In this document: positions 46,572-60,830 of the stretch, in pieces
How positions within the stretch are numbered: position 1 is the first letter of the stretch
Layout: each line of letters begins with the position of its first letter
Assembly: GCF_030247185.1 (NCBI RefSeq)
Contig: NC_080572.1
Location: 102,081,698-102,145,697, forward strand
Direction: 5' to 3'
From: Malaya genurostris
Taxonomy: Eukaryota; Arthropoda; Insecta; Diptera; Culicidae
Length of the DNA: 64,000 bases
The notes under the pieces: generated by a model
Seen by the model: only the letters and a program-made list of their open reading frames with translations
Told to the model about the DNA's origin: nothing
Databases searched by the model: none
Translations under genes and position numbers: made by a program

Positions 46572-48960
46572 TCAGCGCGTGATTGGGTAGCAGCCAATCA
46601 GTGATAGGATGTGCGTATTGAAGATCAAAGGCCGTTTCTTCAATTATAACATCATCAACGTGCATTGCCCACATGAGACGAGACCCGATGACGAGAAGAA
46701 AGCATTTTACGCGCAGCTGGAACGAATCTACAACAGCTGTCCACGGCGGATGTAAAACTCGTCATCGGCGACATGAATGTTCAGGTAGACCGGGAGGCAA
46801 GATACGGACCCGAGATCGGGCTGGAGAGCCTGCACACGGTAACAAACGACAATGGTCAACGATGCGTGAACTTTGCAGCCTCCCGAGGAATGGTAGTTCG
46901 AAATACCTTCTTCCCCCGCAAAGATATCCACAAAGCCACCTGGAGATCACCTGATCAACATACGGAAAATCAAATCGACCACGTTCTCATTGACGGGCGA
47001 TTCTTCTCCGACGTCATCAATGTCCGCACTTACCGCAGTGCCAACATTGATTCTGACCACTACCTTGTCGCGCTTTGTATGCGCTCAAAACTATCGACGG
47101 TGCACAATACTCGTCGCACAGGAACACCGGGACTCAATCTCGAGCAGCTACGTAGCATTCGTACTGCAGAGGGATACGCGCAACAACTGGAGTTAGTGCT
47201 ACCAACGGAAGAGCAGCTTGGCGCGGCGACTCTTGAAGACGGCTGATGGAACATAAGGTCCGCCGTGAGTAGCACTGCTGCAACCATACTAGGTACGAGG
47301 TTATCAAATCGAGGAAATCACTGGTTTGACGGCGAATGTCAGCAGTTGGTCGAAGAGAAGAATGCAGCAAGGGCGAGGCTACTACAACACCGCACGAGCG
47401 CGAACGAGAAACGATATAGACAGGCGCGGAACTGACAGAACACGGTTCTCCGGAGAAAAAAGCGCCATCCAGGAAGACCAAGATAACGAAACGATGGAAC
47501 AGCTGTACCGCACAAATGAAACACGGAAGTTCTATGAGAAGGTGAATCGCTCACGTAGAGGCTACACGCCACAGGCCGAAATGTGCAGAGATACCAGTGG
47601 TAACCTTCTCACGAACGAACGTGAGGTGATCGACAGGTGGAAGCAGTACTATGACGAGCATTGGAATGGCGAAGCACAAGATACAGAGAACGGCACAGGA
47701 GTCAATCTTGATGCACGCTCAGCCGACGACAGATTCCCAGCACCCGATCTGTCGGAGATAAGGGAAGAGATCGGCAAGCTGAGGAACAACAAAGCCGCGG
47801 GCAATGACCAGTTACCAGGCGAGCTACTCAAACATGGAGGAGAGGCACTGGCTAGAGCGCTGCGCTGGATGATTTCTTAGATTTGGGAGGAGGAGATTCT
47901 ACCGCAGGAATGGATGAATGCAGTGGTATGTCCCGTTTACAAAAAGGGTGATAAGCTAGATTGTTGCAATTTCCGCGCAAATACATTGCTGAACGCCGCA
48001 TACAAGGTACTCTCCCAAAACCTTTGCCGTCGTCTATCACCAATAGATAAGGAATTCGAAGGGCCGTACCAAGGGCCCGCGCTACTACGGATCCCATATT
48101 CGCGATAAGACAAGTACTCCAGAAGTGTCGTGAATACAACGTACCTACGCATCACCTATTCATTGACTTCAAAACGGCATACGACACAATCGTTCAATAT
48201 TGCCTTGGAAGGTGTGATTCAAAAAGCGAGGATCGACGCGAGGGGCATGATCTTCCGAAAGTCCGTTCAACTTTTTTGGCTTCGCTGACGATATTGATAT
48301 TGTGACACGTAACCTTGAGAAGATGACGGAAACCTACATCGGAATGAAAGCTGAAGCTAGGCGTATCGGACTGGCCATAAATGCATCAAAAACTTTAGAG
48401 AATAAACACTACGCCTCCCACCACAAATATTGATAGACGGTTACGATATCGAAGTGGTTGACGAGTTCGTGCATTTGGGCTCACTGGTGACCGCCGATAA
48501 TGACACCAGTAGAGAAATTCAGAGACGTATTTTGTCAGGGAACCGTGCGTACTTTGGATTCAAAAAAACCTTTCGGTCGAGAAAAACACATATCCGCACG
48601 AAATTGAACATCTACAAAACGCTCATTAGACCGGTAGTTCTCTATGGCCACGAGACCTGGAATATGTTGGCAGAGAACCAACGCGCCCTTACTGTTTTCG
48701 AAAGAAAGCTACTGAGGACCATCTACGGCGGATTGCAGATGGAAGACTGAACGTGGAGACGGCGTATGATCCACGAATTGCAACAACTGCTAGGAGAACC
48801 ACCTATCGTACGGACAGCTAAAATCGGACATCTACGATGGGCTGGGCATGTCATAAGGATGTTGGACGACAGCCCAGTGAAATGGAGACCAGCGAGCAAG
48901 GTGAATCGATCAAGTGGAGGGTGATCTCAGAAGCATCCGTGCCTATGCTGAAATATGGTC
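46572..48960 (+). pseudogene. RTE-clade retrotransposon, copy 2
   Basis: Plus strand, 5' truncated inside the endonuclease: KIKGRFFNYNIINVHCPHE at 46615, then a frameshift, SANIDSDHYLVALCMRSKL and LEQLRSIRTAEGYAQQLEL, a linker missing in copy 1. The polymerase N-terminus reads NNKAAGNDQLPGELLKHGG (near 47790), then PQEWMNAVVCPVYKKGD. After HLFIDFKTAYDTI a piece is deleted up to IALEGVI. FADDIDIV, the catalytic box, is intact in its local frame (near 48283). EFVHLGSLVTADND and ERKLLRTIYGG, then HLRWAGHVIRM form the C-terminus. Several stops and shifts inactivate it. Confidence 0.85.
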
Positions 48961-49377
48961 GTTAATTTCCTTGAAACCACGTCAGTACCCCCAACAACTT
49001 TGCAAGAGACATCAACACGAAAAGTTTACGATAAGGCTACAAAATTATTTAACGGCATGAAATTTTAGTTTCGAACCACTGTGAGTGAAGCAACAACTTG
49101 ACCATATTGGTACTGCATAGAGCATGGCTGATTTGAATATTTGTTAATATATAAATAATTCTTTCTTAAGACAGAGTGTAGAATTCTTATTTATTAGAGG
49201 ATACATTCACTATATTCATTGCACTTGCCAGAAATCCTTCTATGTGACCCTTGAAAGTGAGATTTTTATTATACCTAAATATTTCACATAATCAGACAAT
49301 TCCAAACGATTTATTTAATATCGTTAGTGTTGTTTGGTTTAAGATAAATAATTTCGGTAATTAAATCTTAGGATATA
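48961..49377. other. Non-coding gap
   Basis: AT-rich DNA between the RTE copy and a mariner-like element. No feature was seen. Confidence 0.35.
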
Positions 49378-50230
49378 TCATCTGATCAAAATTGACCCGG
49401 ACTAAATAAAAAAAACAATGTTTTTTTTAAATTTTAGAACATTTCTTTATTATCGCCTTCAAAATAGACTCCGCGGTCAATCCAATTCTCCATACACTTG
49501 CCGTAGGCCTCGGCCGGGATGACCTTTAAATTCTTCAGCAAATTACTTCCCCGGAGTGGATATTTTTATTTTGGAAAAAGTCACAGGGGACCAAATCTAG
49601 CGAATACGATGGCTGAGCGATGACTTTCGGTTCGTGTTTGGCCTAGAATTCAGTCACAATCATGCTGTTCTTTCGGTACGAGCTTAGAAGAAACGCGTTT
49701 CATACCCAAAACATTAGAGAAAAAAAGGTTGATTCGATCCAGAAGAGATGCCAAGATCTTCTACTGTCTCTCTAATGCTAACATGACGATTTATAGCACA
49801 ATTTCCTTCACTTCTTCGATAATATCGTAGTTAACAAAGGTGGACGGGCGAGCAGCATGAGATAAATTGTCTACGATCCTACAACCCTCACTGAATGCTT
49901 TATGTCATTGAAATACTCGCGTTCTCGATTGAGTAGACTCCTCAAACCACTTCTGCAACATTATTAAGGGAGTCCGTAGCCAAAATGCCATTTAAACCCC
50001 AAATTTTTAAGCAACCTCGTTGATGATATTTTTTTTTTCAATAGAAAAAATAGCCAGACAAATTTATCGTGTCGTAAACAAACAGCGGCCAAACACACAC
50101 AAATTGACTTATCCTACTCAAATATAACAGGAATGTCAAAGAAGGTTGTACGAACTTAGGAAAAAAATTACCGATTGGGTGTACGCACGCAATTTAAATG
50201 AACCAGTTCGGGTCAATTTTGATCAGAAGG
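49378..50230 (-). mobile_element. Short mariner element with decayed transposase
   Basis: The ends share CTGATCAAAATTGACCCG (from 49382, mirrored to 50226), with TA outside (49376-49377 and 50231-50232). On the minus strand, fragments of a mariner transposase can be read: SNVLGMKRVSSKLVPKEQ (before the core), and near 49520 GKCMENWIDRGVYFEGD (C-terminus). The region with the catalytic Asp triad is deleted or eroded. Length is 853 bp. Confidence 0.8.
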
Positions 50231-50232
50231 TA

Positions 50233-50726
50233 TAGTTGGAATTTGCTCATCTATTTCAACGTACTTTGCAACCGATTTTCTGCGTACAGAACATTGCATG
50301 GCTAGTGCTACACTCCCACTAATACAAGGAATCCTTTCATGTTGGGACTCGAACATACAACATCTTGTAAGACCAGATCCCTACGCATTTGAATCGATAA
50401 CACAGGATGATTGGTTTGATAACTACAATTTAGGTGTGTGTTTTGGCTAGAAGAATTCCTTAAGATACTTTAATAAATTCTTCAAGTTTACAGATCTTAA
50501 TAGTTCATGACTTAATAGATTCATTCGGCATAAAATCGAACCCTGAAACATGCGATTTGATTGATGACGAAGGCGGCAGTTGAGAATTGACGTTAGAAAA
50601 TAAAGAGTTTATACTGGAATTCTATTTTAACAGCTAGCTTTCAGAGTTTCACTCAATTGGAAACATTATTTTCTAAGTTGGATGAAAATTTTGGTTGTGG
50701 TCATAGAATTTTTGTTCGATTGTAAC
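50233..50726. other. Non-coding gap
   Basis: AT-rich DNA. No coding or repeat structure was seen. Confidence 0.35.
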
Positions 50727-50843
50727 TTTTTGCCTTTCTTATATAGAAAGGCTATGAAATCGTTGTGAAAACCGATTTTACAACCGAGACCCGGAGGGCC
50801 GAGTGTCATATACCATTCGACTCAACTCGTCGAGATCACAAAA

Positions 50844-50935
<92 letters not shown>

Positions 50936-52156
50936 TGTATGTATGTATGTGTGTATGTGACAAATAATGTCTCTCAATTTTCTTAGAGATGGCTGAACCG
51001 ATTTTCACTAACTCAGATGCAAATGAAATATCTTAAGGTCCTATATAGAGTTCCTGAGTTTCATTTGGATTCGACTTCCAGTTCCGGAATTACAGGGTGA
51101 TATGCACCAAAAAAGGAAAAAATAGTCACACAAGTTTCTCACAGACGGCTGAACTGATTTTCACAAACTTAAATTCAAATGAAAGGTCTTACAGCCTCAT
51201 ATAATTTTCCTGAATTTCATTTGGATCAGACTTACGGTTCCGGAGTTAAAAGGAAATATATCCAAATTTATGAAAAAATGCGCAATCAATTTTCTAGTAA
51301 ATTTCTTACCCGATTTTCACAAACTAAGAAGAAAATAAGAGGTCTTAAAATTCTTTGAAAAGTCCCCGAGAAGTTGATCCAGATCCGACTTCCGGTTTCG
51401 GTATTACAATTTTCAATTTCATGAGTATTTTTTCACAAGCGATGGCGAAACGAGGTGCACATTTCTATAAAACTTACTTCAAATTCAACTAATTGTCAGA
51501 TCTTGTTAGTTAGTGAATACATAAAACTAATTTGGTACTTCAAGTCCCCGGTTTCCGCTTCCGAAAGCACCGATAATAGGGAAGAAAATCTAATAAAACG
51601 GAACTCACTTCGATTTCTCGGCAACGGTTAAGCCGATTTTCACGAATTTTTTCAAATTAAAGCTCTCATTGTCTTCAAATATACTGTGCAATTTGATCCT
51701 GATCCGACTTCCGGTTTCGAAATTATAGGGCGATGAGAGATTCAGTTTGTAGCCTATATTAGTTACATACTAAACGAACCGACTTCGACTATTCTGGTTC
51801 CAAGTTCCCGGTAATTCCAGAAGTACCGGAATCAGTGGTCAAAAAGTTAAAAAGGGGCTCACTCAACTTTCTCAGTGATTATTTGATCGATTCCCAAAAA
51901 ACAGACTCAAATAAAAGTTCCTATAGACTCAATTTCATCCGGGTCCGTTTTCCGATTCCAGAACTATAGGGTAACGAGTGTTTAATCATTTAGTGCGTCG
52001 ATGCAAAATAAAGAAAAATTCTGTTTACAATTTGAAAAGGTTATCTTAGTTCATATCCAAAGGAAGTTTCTTATTTTATTCAAGATTGAAATAATGTTTT
52101 TGAAAATATAGGTAATATGAGAAAGGCATCATTACACCACTAAATGGATTAAAAAA
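50727..52156 (-). repeat. Family T element, copy 2, opposite orientation
   Basis: It begins TTTTTGCCTTTCTTATATAG and ends GAGAAAGGC followed by ATCATTACACCACTA. Order: terminal hairpin, GGCCCGG-type stem (near 50793), a GT array, then about seven diverged units of roughly 150-180 bp with GACTTCCGGTT cores and GGCTGAACCGATTTTCAC starts. This is the mirror of 2180-3478 and more diverged inside. No protein. Confidence 0.75.
50847..50926. repeat. GT microsatellite
   Basis: About 40 uninterrupted GT units, then GTATGTAT variants to about 50955. It lies at the fixed microsatellite position of the family T element. Cys/Val and Thr/His frames across it are artefacts. Confidence 0.95.
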
Positions 52157-53510
52157 GTTTTTTTTCTTTTCTTTCATTTATCAGTCGTTTTCTAGTGTGA
52201 GATCTTGGCGACTAAAGACTGATCCAGGAAGCATGGACACAATGGAATACCGCTGTCATTTCGGAATGATTGAGAATCTTTCAGGATTCAATCAATGCCA
52301 TCAAAGAGAGATAGATATCATCTCAGCAACAAAAAAAACCGGCATGGTTCATTTAACATAGAATGGACACCAGTGCGAGAGTAAATTTCTCTCGATGACC
52401 TGTCTGAGCATCACGAATTAGCATGCTGCTGTGGGGTTTCTCTCTGAAGCAACAAACGGTCGCTTTTTCTCGTTTTGCGATTCGATTCTATACGGGCAGT
52501 GGATAATTGTGATCGAATCATTTCGCTATTGTCAATTTTTCTAACTATATGCATATAAACTTAGGATAAGTTGTGTCTATGAAAATGTATGTGAATGCTC
52601 CACGCAAGGGTTTTGAAATATTGCATAAGTATAGTATAAGAACCATCAATTCGAATCATCGATTCGATTTTCTGCGATAATTGTCAACTTGCGATTCTCT
52701 CTTGGTAAATTCCACACAGCACCGATCATTACCAGACTGAACTTTTTTTAGGGGCCGTGAAATACTCAGAGTATGAAGTGGAGCGAAGAAATGTAGAAAA
52801 ATTCTCTCAAGGTTCATGCATTGAGAAACACGAGCATCTTCTACCGGATTGAAAATGTTGTATACAATGTAGAGAAATATCGAGCAGCTTCTGTCAAATT
52901 ATCGGCAATCACCAACACTGCCTGTTATTTAGACTGTTCTTTCACACTTGTGTTCCAATAAGTTTGTATTGTGCACAAATGGTGCACAATACAAACTTAT
53001 TGGATGGATCACTCTAACTAATGGTTTTCATGGTTAATGGGATTTACCATTACCCCGTACCCATCGGATTGACAGCAAAATCAACCAATTGAAGAGTTTT
53101 GAATATTAAAGACGGCACACGATAGAAAACATGTCTCGGTTGCCATTCAACAGATTGAAAAAGATTGGAAAAAGTGTCAAAACTCATCAGCATGCACCCT
53201 ATTGCAGCAAGCCTTTAATCAGTAGATGGCAAATGTTGGAAATATTATTCGATTGTGCTTGCCTGATATTTGCAGCGTATCCAAAAAACATTGATTATTT
53301 AACACATTTATATTACTTTGCCCGAAAACTACGTGCGTCTACACTTTCTGGTATAGTCTTTAATCGTTAAACTGAAAAAAAACAAATTGAATATCAAAAA
53401 TTTACATGTAAGTGAGAGTCGACAGCCTTGGGCAATTTTCACTTGACATTTCTTATAATTGTTAATGAAAGATATTTGAAAATTTCACACTGAAGCATTT
53501 TTGTATACCT
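52157..53510. other. Non-coding region
   Basis: No protein motif was found. The text of 52190-52760 looks low-copy, with palindromes such as GAATCATCGATTCGATT near 52654. The frame at 53131-53370 has no recognisable family. A reversed GAGAGTCGACAGCCTTGGGC motif lies at about 53413. Confidence 0.4.
52954..53004. repeat. Perfect 23-bp hairpin
   Basis: TCCAATAAGTTTGTATTGTG and CAC form the left arm (52954-52976). AAATG is the loop, and an exact inverse lies at 52982-53004. No mismatch in 23 pairs. Function unknown: a tiny foldback element or a recently formed palindrome. Confidence 0.9.
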
Positions 53511-53973
<463 letters not shown>

Positions 53974-53998
53974 ATAACCCTTGTAAGTGTCTGATTTA

Positions 53999-55237
53999 GC
54001 ATTAGCATTAGCATTAGCATTAGAGACCGCCCGTGTGTTGCTACTCCGTTATTGATCTGGACCAATTGAGATTGCAAAATGATTTTTTGAAGTAACATGT
54101 TTGGGAATAACACATTGTTTCACACTGTGCAAACTGTATTGAACCATGCATGCTGATCAATACCGACGCCGGCCACGTCCGAATGCAGATCTCCTTGGGA
54201 GGGAAAGGATTGTTAGTTCGATGCATGTTGCTACTAAGAACCGAGGAATCCTCTGCATTCCCACATGCATCACAGGAAAGGATACTTTGTTAGTAAATGT
54301 TTTAATAATGTTATCATGTGTTTATTGCTCTGGGTAGCCGGCTACCAAGAATGTTTTTAAGTATTATCGTTTTATGTGTTACTTTGTGCTGGCAATATAA
54401 TGCACGAAACAGTCAATCTCCGAAATTGACAAAACTCCGGACAGCCGGCTGTCGAGTATGCAGTCACTCGTTTATGCATCTACCTTTCGCGTTTTTTTAG
54501 TCATGCAAAAAAACACATGCGGATTGATAAAAAAAAGGTATCATCTCACTGCTAGGTGGATTAAGCACGTTTTTATAAATGAAACTACGTGATACAAAAT
54601 AAACGAGCGAATAGGATTTAGACAAAAAAGTTGATTCATTGCATTGAAATATTCTAAACAGTTATTATAAAATCATTTTAAATCACCAAACAAAGGTCAA
54701 CAGATTTCACGCGCGTCTTGATTCTTTATTATTTCCGCTTTATTATTTTAATTATTTATTGAAATTATTAATTGGTTATATTAGTTGATCTGGGCAGCCG
54801 GCTACCGAGAAAAATATTAATTTACTGTTTGAAATATTAATATCAAGTGTTTTTTTACTATGTATTCAATATACCGATATATGTTATCTCTGTTATTAAC
54901 TTTGCAATATAAACGGATTTGCGCAATGGTTTATTTTTATCATTCATTTATTATTATTTTATTTATTATTATTTATTATCTAGACGGAAATTGATAGATT
55001 GAATAAAGAGGTGATTTAGTAAAATAGAGTAATCAGAAGTAAAACATTGAAAATATCTGATAACTGAAAGGAAAAAGAAACTCCTGCAATTGTCGCCTTT
55101 TACGACATGGAAGCAGGAACCCAGTGGATCTATTCTTGGTTCATTTTTTTCCGCCGGATTCCACACGGCATCTAGGCTGGTACAGTCCGGAGAGAGCTAA
55201 TAGGTACTATCAATCTCCTAGTGGACCCCAGCCCCTA
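53999..55237 (-). mobile_element. LINE-like insertion (family L), complete, non-coding
   Basis: A 25-bp duplication (ATAACCCTTGTAAGTG at 53974-53998, again at 55238-55262 with one mismatch) flanks it. On the minus strand it starts GGGGCTGGGGTCCACTAGG (55237), runs through CTTCCATGTCGTAAAAGGCG and ends in TAATGC repeats (54021-53999). Long target duplications and a simple-repeat 3' tail are the marks of target-primed retrotransposition. GCCGGCTACC motifs recur inside (54338, 54794). No polymerase or ORF is present, so it must depend on another LINE. Relatives lie at 19608, 34924 and 42351, and its TTAATCCACCTAGCAG block at 9848. Confidence 0.75.
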
Positions 55238-55262
55238 ATAACCCTTGTACGTGTCTGATTTA

Positions 55263-57470
<2,208 letters not shown>

Positions 57471-57854
57471 TACTGCCCATACTCGCATATCAGTCCCATA
57501 TCGATTTTCGCCAATATTGAGTTAGCTTCAGGAATACAATCTATCCTTAATATACTCTCAGAAATTGCAATAAAAGTTTATGGTTTGTTCAGAAAAATGT
57601 GAAAAAAATTTCAACTTATGTCTGTCTCATATGCAAAGTACCCGCATATCAGTCCCATTGAGTGCAAATATCAATAATTTCATTTGTTTCAATATTGGTA
57701 TAGCAAAGGTGGATTACCGATATTTCGTGTAATAATACCACGATTTAGCATTAGGTAGCACAATAAATCAAAAAATTCGAAAATAAAATTTTAATCGTCT
57801 TTTTCTCGACATGCCGATTTTCCATATGGGACTGATATGCAAGTATGGGCAGTA
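57471..57854. mobile_element. 384-bp MITE with TACTGCCCATACT ends
   Basis: The ends begin TACTGCCCATACTCGCATAT (57471) and mirror this at 57854, with one mismatch over about 32 bp (through CAGTCCCATAT). TA repeats adjoin both ends, consistent with a TA target. A third CGCATATCAGTCCCAT copy lies inside, near 57642. No coding capacity. Confidence 0.8.
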
Positions 57855-58476
57855 TATATATTATATGAATCTTCTCGGTCATTCGGTTTAGAACGATGGC
57901 CGGTGAGCCGATGGCAATTTGGATTCATATACATTATCAATTCCATCGTTTTTCGGTACGTTCTAAACCAGGGAAAGCCGTAGGGGTTGTTTTTACTAGT
58001 GATGTGTTACAAACGCGAACAAAATTTAATGCTTCAGGAACATTGGAATGCATTACCTAATCCAAATAATACTACATTCAATGCTAATTATGAAAAGTTT
58101 TCCTATAAGATGTGTTATTTTGATATTCAAAGAAAAATAGCATTTTCTGCGATAGATCATCGAATGTTTATTTCAATGTAAAGAAGAAGGTATGCCATCA
58201 ATAATGAAAAACAAGATCAGGACAAAGGCCACCACGGTTGCGCTTACAGCGCCTTTTCTTTTTCCTGATATTTTACATCACCAAATCGCAAAGTGACTGC
58301 TGTAAGGTCTTGAATTGATGCTGGGCTGTTGGCGTAGAACTAAGCCCCAAAGGAACTAAGAACTAAGCCCCAAAGGAAACATTCGCAAGGTGTTAAAGGC
58401 TCGGTGGCCAATTGTGATCACGTCGTCGAGGAAAAAAAAAACATACTAGGAAGGAAACTTTTTTCCTTAAAAGCTA
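57855..58476. other. Non-coding gap
   Basis: GTTTAGAACGATGGCC (57887) has a partial inverted partner TTTTCGGTACGTTCTAAAC (57949), an imperfect stem. ACTAAGCCCCAAAGGAA occurs twice, 21 bp apart, near 58340-58376. The frame at 57987-58181 is unsupported. Confidence 0.4.
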
Positions 58477-59032
58477 CAGGGCCCGGCACTCGAAGTGTAA
58501 CCAATTAAAAAGGCCATAAAGTCAGTTTGGATAATTACTTTTACTTAATTCAAAGTACAAAATGTGTAAAAATAATACAAAATTCAGAATCAATTCACTT
58601 TTGCTCAATATGACCACCTTTTGCCTTGACTATGTCCTTGAGACGATCAAAAAACGAATCGCAAGCTGCCCGAATGTGACTTGCAGGTATTTTGGCCCAC
58701 TCGCCTCGAGACTGGTGTATCTTTTAGTTCGGACTTTGCTCTCCAAAATGGCCCAAAAAGAATAATCCATTGGATTCGCATCTGGTGAATTCGAGAGCCA
58801 TTGTGTGGACGTGATGAAGTTCGGAACGTTGTTTTTCAGCCATTCTTGGTTCACTCGAGCTTTGTGAGACGGTGCCGAGTCCTGCTGAAACGTCCATGGT
58901 CTGCCACCGAAATGTTTGTCTGCCCACGGCTTCAAAGCAACCTCCAGAATACTTTCCCGATAATATGTCGCATTTACCTTGATGCCAGACTCGAAGGTCT
59001 GAAGTTGGTTACACTTCGAGTGCCGGACCCTG
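58477..59032 (-). mobile_element. Internally truncated DD37D-type element, intact ends
   Basis: Inverted ends CAGGGCCCGGCACTCGAAGT (58477) and mirror (ending 59032), 26 bp with one mismatch. TA lies outside both (58475-58476, 59033-59034). It is 556 bp long, against about 1.2-1.4 kb for complete relatives, because the 5' half of the transposase is missing. The neighbouring mariner starts 32 bp further on. Confidence 0.85.
58600..59006 (-). pseudogene. C-terminal half of a DD37D transposase
   Basis: Minus strand: ESGIKVNATYYRESILEVAL, then WTFQQDSAPSHKARVNQEWL (second catalytic Asp) and SNSPDANPMDYSFWAILESK (third). Thirty-seven residues separate the second and third Asp, which places it in the DD37D (maT-like) group of the Tc1/mariner superfamily. 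A small deletion after SLEA shifts the frame; the tail EWAKIPASHIRAACDSFFDR and KGGHIEQK continues in the new frame to about 58600. The first Asp and the DNA-binding domain are absent. Confidence 0.8.
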
Positions 59033-59064
59033 TACTTGATGAGTATTTCGCCAAACAACCATTA

Positions 59065-59965
59065 ACAGTTCGGCTGAAAATTCGTATCGTTTAATAGAAA
59101 CACACATTTTTCTGCCAAAATTCATTTTTATAATTCAACATAATTGCCATCAGAGGCGATACAGCGATTATAGCGATCTTCCAACTTTTCGATACCATTT
59201 TTGTAGTACGATTTGTCCTTTGCCTCAAAATAGGCCTCAGTTTCAGCGATTACCTCTTCATTGCTTCTAAATTTTTTACCAGCGAGCATTCTCTTGAGGT
59301 CTGAGAACAGGAAAAAGTCACTGGAGGCCAAATCAGGAGAATACGGTGGATGAGGGAGCAATTCGAAGCCCAATTCGTTCAATTTCAGCATGGTTTTCAT
59401 CGACTTGTGACATTGTGATTGTGAGCTCACCCATTTCGCACAAAGCTTTCTCATATCCAAATATTCTTGAATAATATGTCCAACACGTTCCTTTGATATC
59501 TTTAGGGTGTCAGCTATCTCGATCAACTTCACTTTACGGTCATTGAAAATCATTTTGTGGATTTTTTTCACGTTTTCATCGGTAACAGCCTCTTTTGGAC
59601 GTCCACTGCGTTCATTGTCTTCGGTGCTCATATGACCAGTACGAAATTTTGCAAACCACTTACGAATTGTTGCTTCGCCCGGTGCAGAGTCTGGATAACA
59701 CTCATCAAGCCATTTTTTAGTATCGGCGGCACTTTTTTTCATCAAAAAGTAGTGTTTCATCAACACACGAAATTCCTTTTTTCCATTTTTTTCACAATAA
59801 CAAAAGTAGCATCACTCAAAATGCAATATCTCACAAACTAATAATCAGACAGCTGTCAAATTTATAAACGTATCTTTTGAAGGTTGGTACTAACTGAAAA
59901 TGGTATGGATTTAATTCTAGTGGCGCCCTCTCATAGAAACGATACGAACTTTTCAGCCGATCTGT
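59065..59965 (-). mobile_element. Mariner element (copy B), internally deleted
   Basis: The ends ACAGTTCGGCTGAAAATTCG (59065) and AACTTTTCAGCCGATCTGT (ending 59965) are inverted. TA flanks lie at 59063-59064 and 59966-59967. Length is 901 bp. Same family as 28140-29050, with high similarity through the shared parts but a different internal deletion. Confidence 0.9.
59128..59766 (-). pseudogene. Mariner transposase copy B, core deleted
   Basis: The open frame starts at an internal Met (LMKHYFLMKKSAADTKKWLD). The family's own start codon lies upstream at about 59785, but one A is missing from a poly-A run just after it. The N-terminal helix-turn-helix half and the second one (VKLIEIADTLKISKERVGH) are uninterrupted. 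After RKLCAKWV the frame jumps to CHKSMKTMLKLNELG, so the first two catalytic Asp residues are gone. SPDLASSDFFLFSDLKR keeps the third. The C-terminus is complete (NRCIASDGNYVE). Confidence 0.9.
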
Positions 59966-60146
59966 TAAATTTCGTATACACATTGAAATCATATTGGAAT
60001 ATGTACTTGGACGTCTGTTCTCTGTGGTAAAAGATCGATGGTTTCGTTGTCTATGTGGCACGTAGCAACACCTTGTTGAAAGTATATGTTGCTCAGATCA
60101 ATACCATTCAATTCCGAACATAAAATATCATTAATCATCTCTATAT

Positions 60147-60458
60147 TAGAGATGGTCGGATTTCGAGTATTTACACCCGAAACCCGACCCGAACCTGATG
60201 GGTATTTGTCGGGTTCGGGTGCCGATTTTTTAATTTTCACCGGTACGGAATGGGTTCGTGTTAAAAATTTTGGTCGGGTTTCGGGTATTCTTTTCGGGGT
60301 TCGGAATTTTTTCCCGGGTCGGGCCGGGTGCGGGTGAAGATTTTTAATTTTTTATCGGATACAGGTTAGATACGGGTTTGGAAAAAAAAAATCTCGGGCA
60401 CGGATCAAATACGAATAAAAGATTTTATTTTCGATCGGGTATTACCCGGCCATCTCTA
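60147..60458. mobile_element. hAT-like MITE, copy 3
   Basis: The ends TAGAGATGGTCGG (60147) and GGCCATCTCTA (ending 60458) flank tandem CCCGACCCGAAC- and TCGGGTTCGGG-type repeats, 312 bp in total. The flanking eight bases are CTCTATAT (60139-60146) and CTCTATAC (60459-60466), a 7-of-8 match. The internal repeat has diverged from the ACCCGTACCCG form of the other two copies. Confidence 0.85.
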
Positions 60459-60469
60459 CTCTATACAGC

Positions 60470-60830
60470 GCAATACATTCATCGTAACTAGTGTCATTTT
60501 CGAAAAGAAAAGTCCAATGACGACCAAATGGCTGTTACGTTCAGATCCGAAGATATAATGGTATAAATGACGTAACTGAAAAAACAGGTTGATTTTTATC
60601 GCTCAATTTTGTCAACGATTTCAACAAGCTTAGGCTTGTTTGAAAGCTACTATTTGTTTATCAATTAAGTTCGAAGACCAAATGGTTGTTACTTTCCGTT
60701 CCCCGGATATAAAGGTAAAAGTGACAGAACCGATAAAACGCGTTGTTTTTTCACCTATATACGGTGTTTGTCAAACTTTCTATAGCAAGAGAAAAGCATT
60801 ATCACACCATTATGTGGATTCAAAGGGGTT
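60470..60830. repeat. 162-bp repeat family, second locus
   Basis: TATAATGGTATAAATGACGT and ATATAAAGGTAAAAGTGACA mark two reversed or diverged units with ACCAAATGG motifs. The end AGCATTATCACACCATTATG resembles the family T end. Related to 46073-46400. Confidence 0.5.
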
